Shown here: positions 9,941 through 19,033 of the stretch, piece after piece
Numbering within the stretch: position 1 is the first letter of the stretch
Layout of the letters: every line of letters starts with the position of its first letter
Notes under the pieces: model-generated
What the model was told of the DNA's origin: nothing
Seen by the model: the letters and a program-made list of their open reading frames with translations, nothing else
Database searches by the model: none
Origin: Nitrococcus mobilis Nb-231
GTDB taxonomy: Bacteria > Pseudomonadota > Gammaproteobacteria > Nitrococcales > Nitrococcaceae
DNA length: 64,000 bases
Assembly: GCF_000153205.1 (NCBI RefSeq)
Contig: NZ_CH672427.1
Coordinates: 540,623 to 604,622 of the forward strand
Reading direction: 5' to 3'
Made by a program: the position numbers and the translations under genes

Positions 9941-10771
9941 TCAACGCAACACCCACGGGCCTTTCTTTGAATCGGAATCCTTCTCCGATTGTTCGGTCTG
10001 CTGTTTGATCCGCTCGAGTGAGGCAACCCAAGGATCGTCAGAAAACTGCGTGTACTTGATTCGGCGCAGTATCGGCCCCTCGGGCCTCGCCTGACAGCGT
10101 TCACAACCAGAATCCGGCCCCAGCCCCTCGGCTGCGGCCGCTATTGCGGAGATTTCATTAGCCCGGGCCGTGCATGCCGCGCAGACCGTTCGGTCCCCAC
10201 AGGCCTGCTCCTCGTCTTTGGCATGGCTCCAGATCGTAGCCGTTGCGCCAGACCAAAGCTCATCGGTCGGGGTTATTTTTCCCAATGAAGCGGTGCACAC
10301 CTCACAGCGCCCTTGTGCCGGCATAGCGACCTCGAACGGCACCTCCATCAAATGCTCGCCGTCTATCGTAATGGCTTCAATTACCCAGCCGAGCCAGTCC
10401 TTGGCATTGGCCTGCGCATCCATGATTCGGCGTGCCGTTTCGATCGCAATGCGACGCACGGCAGTCATATCAGAGAAAGGCACCACAGCCCCGCTCTCAT
10501 CGGAGCGCCGCCGCTGCGCCGATTCGTCAATAACTGCTTTGGCATGCCAGAACACCCTTATGCCGGGTGCTCCGGCAATGCACACGTCACAGATCGGGTC
10601 ACGCTCGTGCTCTATCCCCCCTTCCTCCTCGGCGCAAAGCTCACACTGCAACCGATAACAGCAATCGCCAGCGAAATCGTGCACCCAGCAACGTTCACAA
10701 TTTTCATGCTCGTCGGGGTCGACCTCGACACCGCAGCTGCCGCATCTCATGGTCATCGTCTGATCGATCAT
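9941..10771 (-). CDS. Cys-rich protein with seven CxxC pairs and a DUF6894-like middle
   Basis: Convergent with fabB, 12 bases apart. The 276-aa protein has CxxC pairs CGSC, CERC, CELC and CDVC in its first 65 residues, and CEVC, CAAC and CERC in its C-terminal half, a pattern of stacked zinc ribbons. Between them, a segment with AVRRIAIETARRIMDA and WLGWVIEAITIDGEHLMEVPF resembles the DUF6894 fold (the W-x-I-x-V-x-D-x-x-G-x-x-L-x-x-x-PF pattern). The ATG has GAGAGG upstream. I know no named family with this arrangement. A protein- or nucleic-acid-binding role via zinc ribbons is inference. Confidence 0.7.
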   Translation of the reverse strand: MIDQTMTMRCGSCGVEVDPDEHENCERCWVHDFAGDCCYRLQCELCAEEEGGIEHERDPICDVCIAGAPGIRVFWHAKAVIDESAQRRRSDESGAVVPFSDMTAVRRIAIETARRIMDAQANAKDWLGWVIEAITIDGEHLMEVPFEVAMPAQGRCEVCTASLGKITPTDELWSGATATIWSHAKDEEQACGDRTVCAACTARANEISAIAAAAEGLGPDSGCERCQARPEGPILRRIKYTQFSDDPWVASLERIKQQTEQSEKDSDSKKGPWVLR

Positions 10772-10948
10772 GCCAACCTCTCCAAGCCGGTGGAATCACT
10801 CCTCGCGCTGCTTACGGCTAATCGCGCGCCGCTGCTTCAGAGGTAGATGCAGTAAAACCGTCGCCACGGGCACGACAGGGCTTTGCCACCGCTGATGCAG
10901 GCAAGGAGGTTTCAGTTCACAGGGGATTGCACGGTTACGCAAGCGTGC

Positions 10949-11530
10949 TCAGGAGTGTTTCGCCTGCCACTTGTGGTACTCGGGCAGCATCGATTGCCAG
11001 AGATTGCCGGTGAAGCGGGCCACCGCCAGTGAGCCGCCGGCCCGCTGAGGGGCGGCAAGAACATATTGCTTGCAAAAACCCTCGATGCTGGTGTCTTCCT
11101 GCCCCATCGCCTGGCCGATCTGCGATAAAACGCTGAGCTCGCAGACTTGATCCAGCCGGTATTCTCCGGACCATCCCGCGGGTTTGAGCTGCTCAACGAC
11201 CCGCGCCATTTCCCGCTCGATGGCCGAAACCCGCTCAGCGTCGAGTACCAGCACCGGCCGGTCCCGGATGACGCAGATCAAGCCATACGCGATATCACCA
11301 AACCGGGGCTTATCGGCCAAGGCCTCGGTGGATAGGCCTTTGGCCTGCAGCGCCGCGACATCTAAGTCCCGTCCCGGATTGGCGTAGCTATGAAAAGAAC
11401 GCCCGGTCGGGTGGTCATCATGCATCTCAACGCAACCGATCTCGACGACCCGGCTCGTAGTCGGGTCATCTCCCACTACGACTGCCTCCAGCGCCAAATA
11501 GGTGTTCATATTGTCATGGTCGTGACTCAT
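10949..11530 (-). CDS. DnaQ-like exonuclease fold, catalytic residues lost
   Basis: Aligns by eye with the DNA polymerase III epsilon subunit: RVVEIGCVEMHDD, GRSFHSYANPGRDLD, ALQAKGLSTEALADKPRF. The exonuclease motifs are degenerate. The D-x-E of motif I (epsilon LDTETTG) reads LEAVVVG, the motif II aspartate region (HNAAFD) reads LDAERV, and the motif III H-x4-D region reads QRAGGSLAVARF. The frame is nevertheless intact for 193 aa and has a strong Shine-Dalgarno (AAGGAGG) before the ATG at 11530. It is therefore an expressed pseudo-exonuclease, not a decayed gene. Its role is unknown; a structural or scaffold function is possible. Confidence 0.75.
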   Translation of the reverse strand: MSHDHDNMNTYLALEAVVVGDDPTTSRVVEIGCVEMHDDHPTGRSFHSYANPGRDLDVAALQAKGLSTEALADKPRFGDIAYGLICVIRDRPVLVLDAERVSAIEREMARVVEQLKPAGWSGEYRLDQVCELSVLSQIGQAMGQEDTSIEGFCKQYVLAAPQRAGGSLAVARFTGNLWQSMLPEYHKWQAKHS

Positions 11531-11566
11531 CTCGCCTCCTTCGTTCCAAAAATTCGTTCCAACCAA

Positions 11567-11850
11567 GGTACATCACCCAGCTTTGTAGCGTGCCGCCCTA
11601 TTTCGGGCGCTGGGCGTAGCCACCGAGCCGTATTTATCGACACGGCTGCATAGGGTACACGCTTACCGAGTCGACCGGGTTATCGATGTCGACTACAAAG
11701 GCATTGCCGATACCCTTATCCCGGCCTTTCCAAGCCGCGCGTGCTTGCGCTGCTCGGTTGGCCTCGAGACCCAGACGGTCAGAGACACGCAACGCGAGGA
11801 AAACAGGCTGTTTCAGTAACGACCAGACTGAGCTTGAAAAGGTGAAAAGA
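11567..11850. other. Intergenic between DnaQ-like gene and tRNA-Leu
   Basis: Nothing recognised with confidence. On the minus strand one frame is open from the tRNA down to a stop at 11634-11636 and reads like protein (RVSDRLGLEANRAAQARAAW, NAFVVDIDNPVDSVSVYP). It has no start codon of its own after the tRNA except rare CTG/TTG-type codons. It could be a gene remnant adjacent to the tRNA 3' end, a common integration site. Confidence 0.3.
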
Positions 11851-11935
11851 TGGTACCCGGACCGGGACTCGAACCCGGATGCCTTGCGGCCAGAGATTTT
11901 AAGTCTCTTGCGTCTACCGATTCCGCCATCCGGGC
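11851..11935 (-). tRNA. tRNA-Leu(TAA)
   Basis: On the minus strand a complete class II tRNA can be folded. The acceptor GCCCGGA pairs with TCCGGGT (one G-U), followed by discriminator A and an encoded CCA. The D-loop contains GGTAGACGC, and the anticodon loop CTTAAAA gives anticodon TAA (Leu). The long variable arm is GGCCGCAAGGC, and the T-loop is GTTCGAGTC. Length is 85 nt including CCA. Confidence 0.96.
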
Positions 11936-12457
11936 TGTTTCGGCTCAGTCGGCCGAAGCTTTACCGATCCAGGATTCCCTTCCCGATAAACCTACTCCGG
12001 CACGATACAGACGATATTCTCTCATCGCCCCTGCTAAGCGCTAAGATGCTTTCACTCCTGACGGGTGCCGCTTTGGGCGAGCCCGTACAGTTAACCATTA
12101 CACTTGTTTAGATCCATCGTCAGCGCCGTCCATGATTACCCGAGCCGCCGCATGATCGGCGGCTCAATACGGGACCGGCGCGCTACAGTTAGCTACAACG
12201 GCCATATATTTTATAATAAATTAAGCTACTGGCTAAAGTCTGTGTATGCCGCGTTTGACCCGTGGGTGCTTAAACTAAGTATGACCTCGGCAAGCCTCTG
12301 TGAGTAGAACCAAAATAAGCGAATGAGCGCCCCGCTCGACGAGCCGCCCACCCAAGACCGGGGATAATCCGATCAACCGCAGTATTTCGGATGGTTGCCC
12401 TACTTGCTCACGTAGTCGATATTCGGACTGAGTCCACCAACGAAAGGTTATATCTTC
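11936..12457. other. Long intergenic region, no gene recognised
   Basis: About 520 bases without a convincing gene on either strand. It has an AT-rich stretch (12205-12240) and a GC hairpin (GCCGCCGCATGATCGGCGGC, 12150-12169). The latter could terminate or stabilise a transcript, but no T-run follows it. Confidence 0.45.
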
Positions 12458-12778
12458 ATGAATCTGCTTGAAACGCTCGCCGCCGATCCGCGTGTGCCCC
12501 GCTGGCTGATGCGGGGTGGTCTCATCGGGGCCGCCGCCGGATTCTATCCGCTCATGTTCGCCGCTTTCGGCCCCCGCGGCTTGCTTTTGGCTGGTATCCC
12601 GTTTGCCATCGGCTACGCCGTAGCCGTATTCGGCTTCATCAGCTTGGCCGCCGATGGGCTTTGGGGCGGCAAGGGCATTCGCGAAGGCCTTTTCTATGGT
12701 CTGCTCGCTGCAATTGTCGGCTTGATCCCAATCGCCAATGTTTTGATTCCGATCCAACTGGACCGCCGAGGGCGATAA
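12458..12778 (+). CDS. Small inner-membrane protein
   Basis: A 106-aa protein with three hydrophobic segments: about 19-36 (GGLIGAAAGFYPLMFAAF), 41-66 (LLLAGIPFAIGYAVAVFGFI) and 78-100 (EGLFYGLLAAIVGLIPIANV). It ends in LDRRGR. I do not recognise a family. The start ATG has GAAAGG about 11 bases upstream. It stands alone upstream of msrA. Confidence 0.65.
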   Translation: MNLLETLAADPRVPRWLMRGGLIGAAAGFYPLMFAAFGPRGLLLAGIPFAIGYAVAVFGFISLAADGLWGGKGIREGLFYGLLAAIVGLIPIANVLIPIQLDRRGR

Positions 12779-12918
12779 CGCTCGGCCTTCCGAACCTAAC
12801 GATTAAAGAGGGGCTCGCCCCCTCCTCCTGGCCCGGCGCGCGTTCTAACACGCGGGGAATTTCTCCGCTGTGATGTTAGCGTTACACTTCAGTCGATGGT
12901 CGCGGGGAGAAGTGCATT

Positions 12919-13563
12919 GTGTCTCAACGCCCGAGAGGTCTGCTTGTTGCCATTCTAATATTGCTGGGCGGGGCAACGGCGGCGGCTGAAAACGCCAACA
13001 ATGCCGCCACAGCGGCTGGCGGACTCGCTACGGCCACTTTCGCCGGTGGCTGCTTTTGGTGCATGGAGCCGCCATTCGACAAGCTCGACGGAGTAAAATC
13101 CACTATCTCCGGGTATACGGGTGGCAATCAAGCGAACCCAACTTACGAGCAGGTCTCTGCCGGCGGGACGGGTCACGTCGAAGCCGTTCGTATCGTCTAT
13201 GACCCGACCAAGCTCAGCTACGAGCAACTGCTGAGCGTCTATTGGCACAATATCGATCCTTTGGACGCCGGTGGCGCCTTCTGCGATCGTGGTGACCAAT
13301 ACCACAGCGCGATCTTCTATCACACGGCGGAGCAAAAGCGCCTGGCTGAAACATCCAAGAAACAGCTTGCCGCAAGCGGCCGATTCGATAATCCCATCGT
13401 CACCCAAGTCGTGGCGGCCGGAGCATTTTATCCGGCCGAGACGTACCATCAGGACTATTATCAAAAGAACCCGATCCGCTACAAGACGTATCGTTTTCTT
13501 TGCGGCCGCGACAAGCGACTGCAAATGTTATGGGGCGATCCAAATCAAGCCGGAGCCGGGTAG
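12919..13563 (+). CDS. msrA: Peptide methionine-S-sulfoxide reductase with signal peptide
   Basis: MsrA reduces methionine-S-sulfoxide in proteins. The catalytic GCFWC motif is at about residues 44-48, followed by GYTGG and GHVEAVRIVYDP. A late Cys (FLCGRDKR) can serve as resolving cysteine. Residues 1-23 (LLVAILILLGGATAAAE) form a signal peptide, so this is a periplasmic repair enzyme. It starts with GTG (VSQRPRG) after a GGGGAGA ribosome binding site. It is solitary. Confidence 0.93.
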   Translation: MSQRPRGLLVAILILLGGATAAAENANNAATAAGGLATATFAGGCFWCMEPPFDKLDGVKSTISGYTGGNQANPTYEQVSAGGTGHVEAVRIVYDPTKLSYEQLLSVYWHNIDPLDAGGAFCDRGDQYHSAIFYHTAEQKRLAETSKKQLAASGRFDNPIVTQVVAAGAFYPAETYHQDYYQKNPIRYKTYRFLCGRDKRLQMLWGDPNQAGAG

Positions 13564-13600
13564 GCACAGCGAACCAAATCATGGCGTTGGCATCAGGGCA

Positions 13601-13800
13601 TTAGGGAGGCGACAATTCGATCTCGAACCGGCGCAGGCGCTCGATGCGCCGCTCGGTCAACGGATGGGTTCGAAACCATACAAGCTTCGGCAGCCGGCTC
13701 TGCAACCGTGGTCTGAGCTTGGAAACGCCCCGCTCAGCATGCTCCACAGTATAGCGGCATCGCAGAGCATAGATGCCGTAGCCGCCGGGCGCTCGTAGCG
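13601..13800 (-). pseudogene. Remnant of an M48-type metalloprotease C-terminus
   Basis: The minus strand ends in RLPKLVWFRTHPLTERRIER, then LRRFE and a stop. This resembles the C-terminal THPPTEERI-x-RL signature of M48 (HtpX-like) peptidases. The HExxH part is absent, and the frame upstream runs antisense into alkB with no homology. Only the tail of the gene appears to survive. The assignment rests on one short motif. Confidence 0.4.
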
Positions 13801-13864
13801 GTGTGACTGGCCCAGCACTCGGTACGCAATAGCGCGCGGTGGGCGCACGACTCCTGGTGGAGCG

Positions 13865-14515
13865 ATGAATGACTTGTTGGATGGTGCACGCGATTCGGCG
13901 GCCTACCTCGAACCGATAGCCGAGGGGGCAACGCTCTTGCGAGGCTTTGCAGTGCCTGCTGCAGCCACACTGCTGGCGGCGATCGAATCGGTCGTCCAGG
14001 CGGCCCCGTTTCGCCACATGGCGACCCCCGGCGGGCGGCGCATGTCCGTGGCGATGACCAACTGCGGCCGTGGCGGCTGGGTCACGGATCACCGCGGCTA
14101 TCGCTACACCGCGGCCGACCCGCTGACGCAGCGCCCATGGCCGGCGCTGCCCGCTGTGTTTTTCGATCTTGCCGCGCGCGCCGCTTCCACCGTCGGATTT
14201 GCCGGTTTTGCGCCCGATGCGTGCCTGATCAATCGTTACCGGCCGGGGGCCCGGCTGACGCTGCACCAAGACCGGGACGAGCGCGATTTCAAAGCACCGA
14301 TCGTCTCCGTCTCGCTTGGGCTACCGGCCGTGTTCCTGTTCGGCGGCGTGCAGCGTCGCGACCGACCGCGACGCATTCGTATGGAGAGCGGCGACGTTGC
14401 CGTATGGGGCGGTCCGGCCCGGCTTGCCTATCATGGCATAGCCCCGCTCGTCGATGGCAACCACCCGCTGACCGGCCGCTGCCGCATTAACCTGACGCTG
14501 CGCAAAGCGCTCTGA
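13865..14515 (+). CDS. alkB: AlkB-type DNA/RNA oxidative demethylase
   Basis: A Fe(II)/2-oxoglutarate dioxygenase that repairs 1-methyladenine and 3-methylcytosine. The iron ligands are seen as His134 and Asp136 (LHQDRDERDF) and His190 (AYHGIAPL). The 2-oxoglutarate-binding Arg lies in the C-terminal CRINLTLRKA. The family hallmarks NRYRPGARL and PIVSVSLGLPAVFLFGG are present. At 216 aa it is full length. It is solitary, with no ada gene adjacent. Confidence 0.95.
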   Translation: MNDLLDGARDSAAYLEPIAEGATLLRGFAVPAAATLLAAIESVVQAAPFRHMATPGGRRMSVAMTNCGRGGWVTDHRGYRYTAADPLTQRPWPALPAVFFDLAARAASTVGFAGFAPDACLINRYRPGARLTLHQDRDERDFKAPIVSVSLGLPAVFLFGGVQRRDRPRRIRMESGDVAVWGGPARLAYHGIAPLVDGNHPLTGRCRINLTLRKAL

Positions 14516-14675
14516 TTGTCATCCCACACCAATTGGGCCGAACCACCCGATGATGTTCGGTCGCCCCGTTGACAGCAAATTGCCGCTGCGGCGCTGTATG
14601 CTTTAGCGGATCGATTGCCCGACCGCGCGTAAACGGCACCGAAGTAGCACTCTTGCAAATCCACGTGCTGCCAGT

Positions 14676-17600
14676 TCACGTGCTCCTCCGGTCCATCAAC
14701 GTCCCGTGTGCTTGCTTATCTCGCCGCGCTACGGCGAACCAGCGGTACACGCTTGGCAGCACCAGCAGTGTGAGCAGCGTCGAGGTAACCAGCCCTCCGA
14801 TCACCACCGCCGCGAGCGGACGTTGCACATTGGCGCCAATACCGCCCGCGAGCAGCAGCGGAATCAGCCCCAGGATCGCCGCACTCGCGGTCATCAGCAC
14901 CGGGCGCAGACGTCGCTCGGCGCCAACGCGCACGGCCTCCCCCATTGCCATGCCCTTTTCGCGTAACTCATTAATATAAGCGACCATGACCACACCGTTC
15001 AGCACGGCCACACCGAACACCGCGATAAAACCCACGGCACCGGGAACCGAAAGATAAAGCCCGGAAAGCCACAGCGCAACGATGCCGCCGCTGACAGCAA
15101 AAGGTACATTCAGGAAAATCAGCACCGCGTAGCGCAGGCGGCCGAACGCCAAGAACAGCATTAAAAAGATCAGCGACAGGGTGATAGGCACCACGACGTA
15201 GAGCGTCTGCATGGCCCGGCGCTGGTTCTCGAACTGCCCGCCGTACTCGACATAGTAGCCTGCCGGTAGCTCCACTTCGGCGGCCACTTGCTGCTGAATA
15301 GCCGTCACCACGCTGTCCATATCCCGGCCGCGCACGTTGAGCTGCACAAAAATACGCCGGCTGGCCTTGGCGCGGGAGATCTTCTTCGGACCGATGAACA
15401 CCTCTACGTCCGCCACTCGGGAGAGCGGAATCAGTGCTCCGCCGGCGGTGCGCAGCGGCAATTCGCGGATCTTCGATATTCGGTCGCGCTCATCCGCCGC
15501 CAGGCGCACGAAGATATCAAAACGGCGAATGCCCTCGAACACCTGACCGGCGATCGAGCCGCCGATGCCCGTCTCCACCGCCGCGAGCACAGCGTCCAGG
15601 GCGATGCCGTAGCGGGCAAGCTCACGCCGGTCGGGGCGCACCACCACCTGGGGCTTGCCGTCCTGTTGCTGCAGGCGCACGTCCACCGCACCCTCCACCT
15701 GTTCAGTGATCTCCTTGATCCGCTCTCCGTAACGGGCAAGCTGCTCGAGGTCGTTACCATAGAGGCTGATCACCACCTCCGCCATGATGCCGGAGAGCAG
15801 CTCGTCGGTGCGCAGCGCAATGGGCTGGGAGAAGTTGTTGGCAAGCCCCGGCAGCTCTTCCTTGACCCGCTCGGCCATGGCCGTTTGCAGCGCTTCATAG
15901 TCACGTCCGCTGCGCCATTCCTCGAGTGGTTTGAGCGTGACCACCGAAGCGACGACATTGACTGGCTCTGGATCGCCACCCACCTCCCCGCGGCCCACTC
16001 GGGCGTAGCTCCCCGTGACTTCGGGGAAGTCGTTGAAAATCTCCTGGAGGTGCCCGGCGTAATCGATGGCTTTGGGCAGATTGGCGCCTGGCGGCAAGGT
16101 GGAGCGCACCAGAAAGGTGCCCTCGCGCAGAGTCGGCACGAACTCGATGCCGAGCAAGGGAAACAGGGCCAAGCTGGCGGCAAACAGCATCACCGCCGAG
16201 GCAAATACCGTTTTAGGACGCGCCACGACGGCTGTCAGCAGCGGACGGTAGCCGGCCTTAAGCCAGAGCAATAGACGCGGCTCGCCACGAGGAGCGGTTT
16301 TCTTTGAAAACACTAGGCTGGACAGCACCGGCACCAGAGTAAGCGCCATGAGCAGTGCTCCGGCCAGCGCAAACGAGATGGTGTAGGCCATGGGCGAGAA
16401 CATCTTGCCCTCTACGCCCTGGAGAGTGAAAAGCGGCAGGAAGACGATGATAATGATGCCGATGGCGAACACAATGGGTTGCGCCACCTCGCGCGCGGCC
16501 TCATCCACCAGACGGAGCATGGACACATCCTCGTCCACGCGCTCCTCCAAGTGGCGGAAGATGTTCTCCACCATCACCACGGCCCCGTCCACCATCATGC
16601 CGATGCCGATGGCCAGCCCGCCGAGGCTCATAAGGTTGGCCGACAGCCCCACATAATCCATGGCGATAAACGCCACCAGCACCGCCAGCGGCAGACTGGC
16701 GATGACGATCAGGGTCGAGCGCAGATTGCCAAGGAACAGGTACAGCAGCAGGAGCACCAGCAGCGCGCCTTCCAGCAGCGCGCCCTCCACGGTGCCCACG
16801 GCCTTCTCTATCAGGTCACCCTGAGAGTAGTATTCCTTGAGGACCATGCCGTCGGGCAAGGCGTCGTTAATGGCCGCGACCTTTTCCTCGAGCGCGCCTA
16901 GCAGCTTCTGAGTGTTGGTATAGATGAGTTTGAGCACGTAGCCACCGACGGCCTCCTCACCATTGGCTATCAGGGCGCCGCGGCGGATGGCCGGGCCATA
17001 GCGCACCTCCGCCACGTCGCGCAGATAGACGGGAGTGCCCTCTTGCTCGCGAATGAGAATGTTGCGGATATCCTCCAGCCCTGCCTCACCCGGCTGCACC
17101 CAGCCATAACCGCGAATAATGTACTCTTCGCCAGCGCGGTTGATGAACGACGCGCCCACGTTGCGGTTATTGGCGGCGATCGCCCGGCGCGCGTCGGCGA
17201 CGCTGAGATCCCGCGCGATCAAGGCGTTCTGGTCGAGCCGCACCTGGTACTGCCTCTCGTAGCCGCCGATGGAGAGCACGTCCGTCACGCCGGGCACAGT
17301 GCGCAGCATGGGTTTGACGATCCAGTCCTGAGCGGTACGCAGATCCATGGGCGAAAAATCGGTGCCCTTCTGGTTTTCCAGGGTGTACAAGAACACCCTT
17401 CCCAAACCCGTGGTGATGGGTCCCAGTTGGGGCTTGCCCAGCCCCGCGGGGATTTCTTCCCGAGCCTTGGCCAGGCGTTCCATCACTAGGCGGCGAGCCA
17501 AGTAGATATCGGTGCCGTCTTCGAAATAAACATTCACTCGGGAAAGCCCGAAGATGGAGGTGCTCTGCACCCGCTCGAGCCCCGGCAGGCCGTACATGGA

Positions 17601-17813
17601 AATCTCCACCGGATAGCTGATGAGCGTCTCCACGTCCACCGGCGAGAGTCCAGGGCTAGCCGTGAACACCTGCACCATAGTGGGGGTGACATCGGGGAAG
17701 GAGTCGATGGGCACCCGCTGGAACGAGTAGATACCCCCGCCGGCGAGCCCGGCCACCAGCACGAGGGTCAGGAGGCGATTGTTGAGGGCGGCCTGAACCA
17801 ACCGATCGATCAT
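14676..17813 (-). CDS. Heavy-metal RND efflux pump (CusA/CzcA family)
   Basis: The inner-membrane proton-driven pump of a tripartite metal exporter, 1045 aa. The start at MIDRLVQAALNNRLLTLVLV is chosen because it matches the family; the frame is open upstream but there runs antiphase through the adaptor gene. Two RND halves with 12 membrane segments are visible. The TM4 motif reads AIGIGMMVDGAVVMVEN: the proton-relay Asp and Glu of the HME class are present, but the first Asp of CzcA (xDFG) is Gly, as in the monovalent-metal (Cus-like) subclass. Metal specificity cannot be fixed from this. Last gene of a four-gene operon. Confidence 0.92.
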   Translation of the reverse strand: MIDRLVQAALNNRLLTLVLVAGLAGGGIYSFQRVPIDSFPDVTPTMVQVFTASPGLSPVDVETLISYPVEISMYGLPGLERVQSTSIFGLSRVNVYFEDGTDIYLARRLVMERLAKAREEIPAGLGKPQLGPITTGLGRVFLYTLENQKGTDFSPMDLRTAQDWIVKPMLRTVPGVTDVLSIGGYERQYQVRLDQNALIARDLSVADARRAIAANNRNVGASFINRAGEEYIIRGYGWVQPGEAGLEDIRNILIREQEGTPVYLRDVAEVRYGPAIRRGALIANGEEAVGGYVLKLIYTNTQKLLGALEEKVAAINDALPDGMVLKEYYSQGDLIEKAVGTVEGALLEGALLVLLLLYLFLGNLRSTLIVIASLPLAVLVAFIAMDYVGLSANLMSLGGLAIGIGMMVDGAVVMVENIFRHLEERVDEDVSMLRLVDEAAREVAQPIVFAIGIIIIVFLPLFTLQGVEGKMFSPMAYTISFALAGALLMALTLVPVLSSLVFSKKTAPRGEPRLLLWLKAGYRPLLTAVVARPKTVFASAVMLFAASLALFPLLGIEFVPTLREGTFLVRSTLPPGANLPKAIDYAGHLQEIFNDFPEVTGSYARVGRGEVGGDPEPVNVVASVVTLKPLEEWRSGRDYEALQTAMAERVKEELPGLANNFSQPIALRTDELLSGIMAEVVISLYGNDLEQLARYGERIKEITEQVEGAVDVRLQQQDGKPQVVVRPDRRELARYGIALDAVLAAVETGIGGSIAGQVFEGIRRFDIFVRLAADERDRISKIRELPLRTAGGALIPLSRVADVEVFIGPKKISRAKASRRIFVQLNVRGRDMDSVVTAIQQQVAAEVELPAGYYVEYGGQFENQRRAMQTLYVVVPITLSLIFLMLFLAFGRLRYAVLIFLNVPFAVSGGIVALWLSGLYLSVPGAVGFIAVFGVAVLNGVVMVAYINELREKGMAMGEAVRVGAERRLRPVLMTASAAILGLIPLLLAGGIGANVQRPLAAVVIGGLVTSTLLTLLVLPSVYRWFAVARRDKQAHGTLMDRRST

Positions 17814-17824
17814 GCTTCGCCCCC

Positions 17825-19033
17825 TCAATGACCGTGCGCCGCGCTGCGGCGGCTGGCGGTCATGGCCGATTTCAGATCGAACGCTCCGGCGACCACCACG
17901 CGGTCGCCCGGCTGGATCCCCGAGACCACCTCGACGCGGCCGTCGGATTCCTCGCCCAGCACGACGGATACGGCACGGAAGGCGCCGACCTCCTCGCCCG
18001 GCACGAACACCGCCGGCCGGCCGTTGACGGTCTGCACGGCATCGATCGGCACCAGGGCGGCTTGTCCAATACCCCGCGTACGGATCGCTGCCGTGCCGAA
18101 CATCCCGGCGCGCAGCTGCCCATCCGGGTTGTCCAGCACCGCCCGCACCCGCAGGGTCCGCGAATCGGAGTCCAGTGCCCGCGAGATCCAGTCGATGCGG
18201 CCCTCGAAGCGTCGCTCCGGCAAGGCGCGTAGTGTTATCCGCGCGCTCTGGCCCACCGCGAGCATTGGGATGTTGCGCTCGTAAGCCTCGATCATGACCC
18301 ACATTTCACGCGTATCGACTACGTGGATCGGTGTTTCATCCGCTCCGATGGTCTGGCCCGGGGTCAGGCCGCGCTGCTGCACCACGCCGGCTATAGGGCT
18401 CGTCAGCATATGTCTTGAAAGCGGCGTTTTACCGCCCGCCGCGATCGCCTGGATGGCCTTGCGCGACAGGCCGTGCAGACGCAGCTCCTCGGTAGCCGCA
18501 TTAAGCGCCGCCTGCGCCTCGCCATAGCGCGCTTTGGCCTCGAGCAGCGTTGCCTCGCTCGTGATCTTCTGCGCCGCCAACTTCTTCTCGCGGACATAGT
18601 TGGCCCGCTCGGTTTCCAAGCGCGCTCGGGTCGTGAGGTAACGGGCCTTGGCCTTGCCCAGCGCTACGCTGTCCATGAGCGCAACGGCCTCACCGACGGC
18701 AACTTTTTCACCCAGATCCTTGATGACGCGTATCACCTTAGCCCGCATCCGAGGGCCGATTTTTGCGACCCGATCAGCGTCGAAGGCGATGCTGGCCGGC
18801 AGCCGGGTCAGCGCCTCGGCGCGCCCGCGTCCGGCGCGCGCCACACGCAATTGCAGGTGCTGGCGCTGGGCGTCGGTCAGATGCACTTCGCTGTGTGCTT
18901 CTGCCGCTGCGGGCTTAGACAGCTGTTGCCGCGGCTCTTGCTGACCCGACCCATCGGTTGCCAAAGCATAAAAACCAGTACTCGGCAAGGCGGTGAGCAG
19001 TGCCAATGAAAACAGGGCTCCGATTCTCATCAC
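17825..19033 (-). CDS. RND periplasmic adaptor (CusB/CzcB-like)
   Basis: Membrane-fusion protein bridging the pump and the outer-membrane channel. It has an N-terminal signal segment (FSLALLTALPSTGFYALA) and a short polar linker. A lipoyl half-motif follows (IGPRMRAKVIRVIKDLGEKV), then a helical hairpin around residues 125-200, the second lipoyl half (LTSPIAGVVQQRGLTPGQTI) and beta-barrel strands. The C-terminus ends in HGH. It overlaps the TolC-like gene by four bases and lies 11 bases before the pump gene. Confidence 0.9.
   Translation of the reverse strand: MMRIGALFSLALLTALPSTGFYALATDGSGQQEPRQQLSKPAAAEAHSEVHLTDAQRQHLQLRVARAGRGRAEALTRLPASIAFDADRVAKIGPRMRAKVIRVIKDLGEKVAVGEAVALMDSVALGKAKARYLTTRARLETERANYVREKKLAAQKITSEATLLEAKARYGEAQAALNAATEELRLHGLSRKAIQAIAAGGKTPLSRHMLTSPIAGVVQQRGLTPGQTIGADETPIHVVDTREMWVMIEAYERNIPMLAVGQSARITLRALPERRFEGRIDWISRALDSDSRTLRVRAVLDNPDGQLRAGMFGTAAIRTRGIGQAALVPIDAVQTVNGRPAVFVPGEEVGAFRAVSVVLGEESDGRVEVVSGIQPGDRVVVAGAFDLKSAMTASRRSAAHGH

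Noticed and set aside
13601-14269. 222-codon minus-strand gene
   Set aside because: Most of it is antisense to alkB; only the last 60 or so codons resemble an M48 peptidase tail, so it was kept only as a remnant.
17814-18302. N-terminal extension of the RND pump to 1,208 residues
   Set aside because: The added segment is Arg/Gly-rich, antiphase to the adaptor gene and unlike any RND protein; the real start is at 17813.
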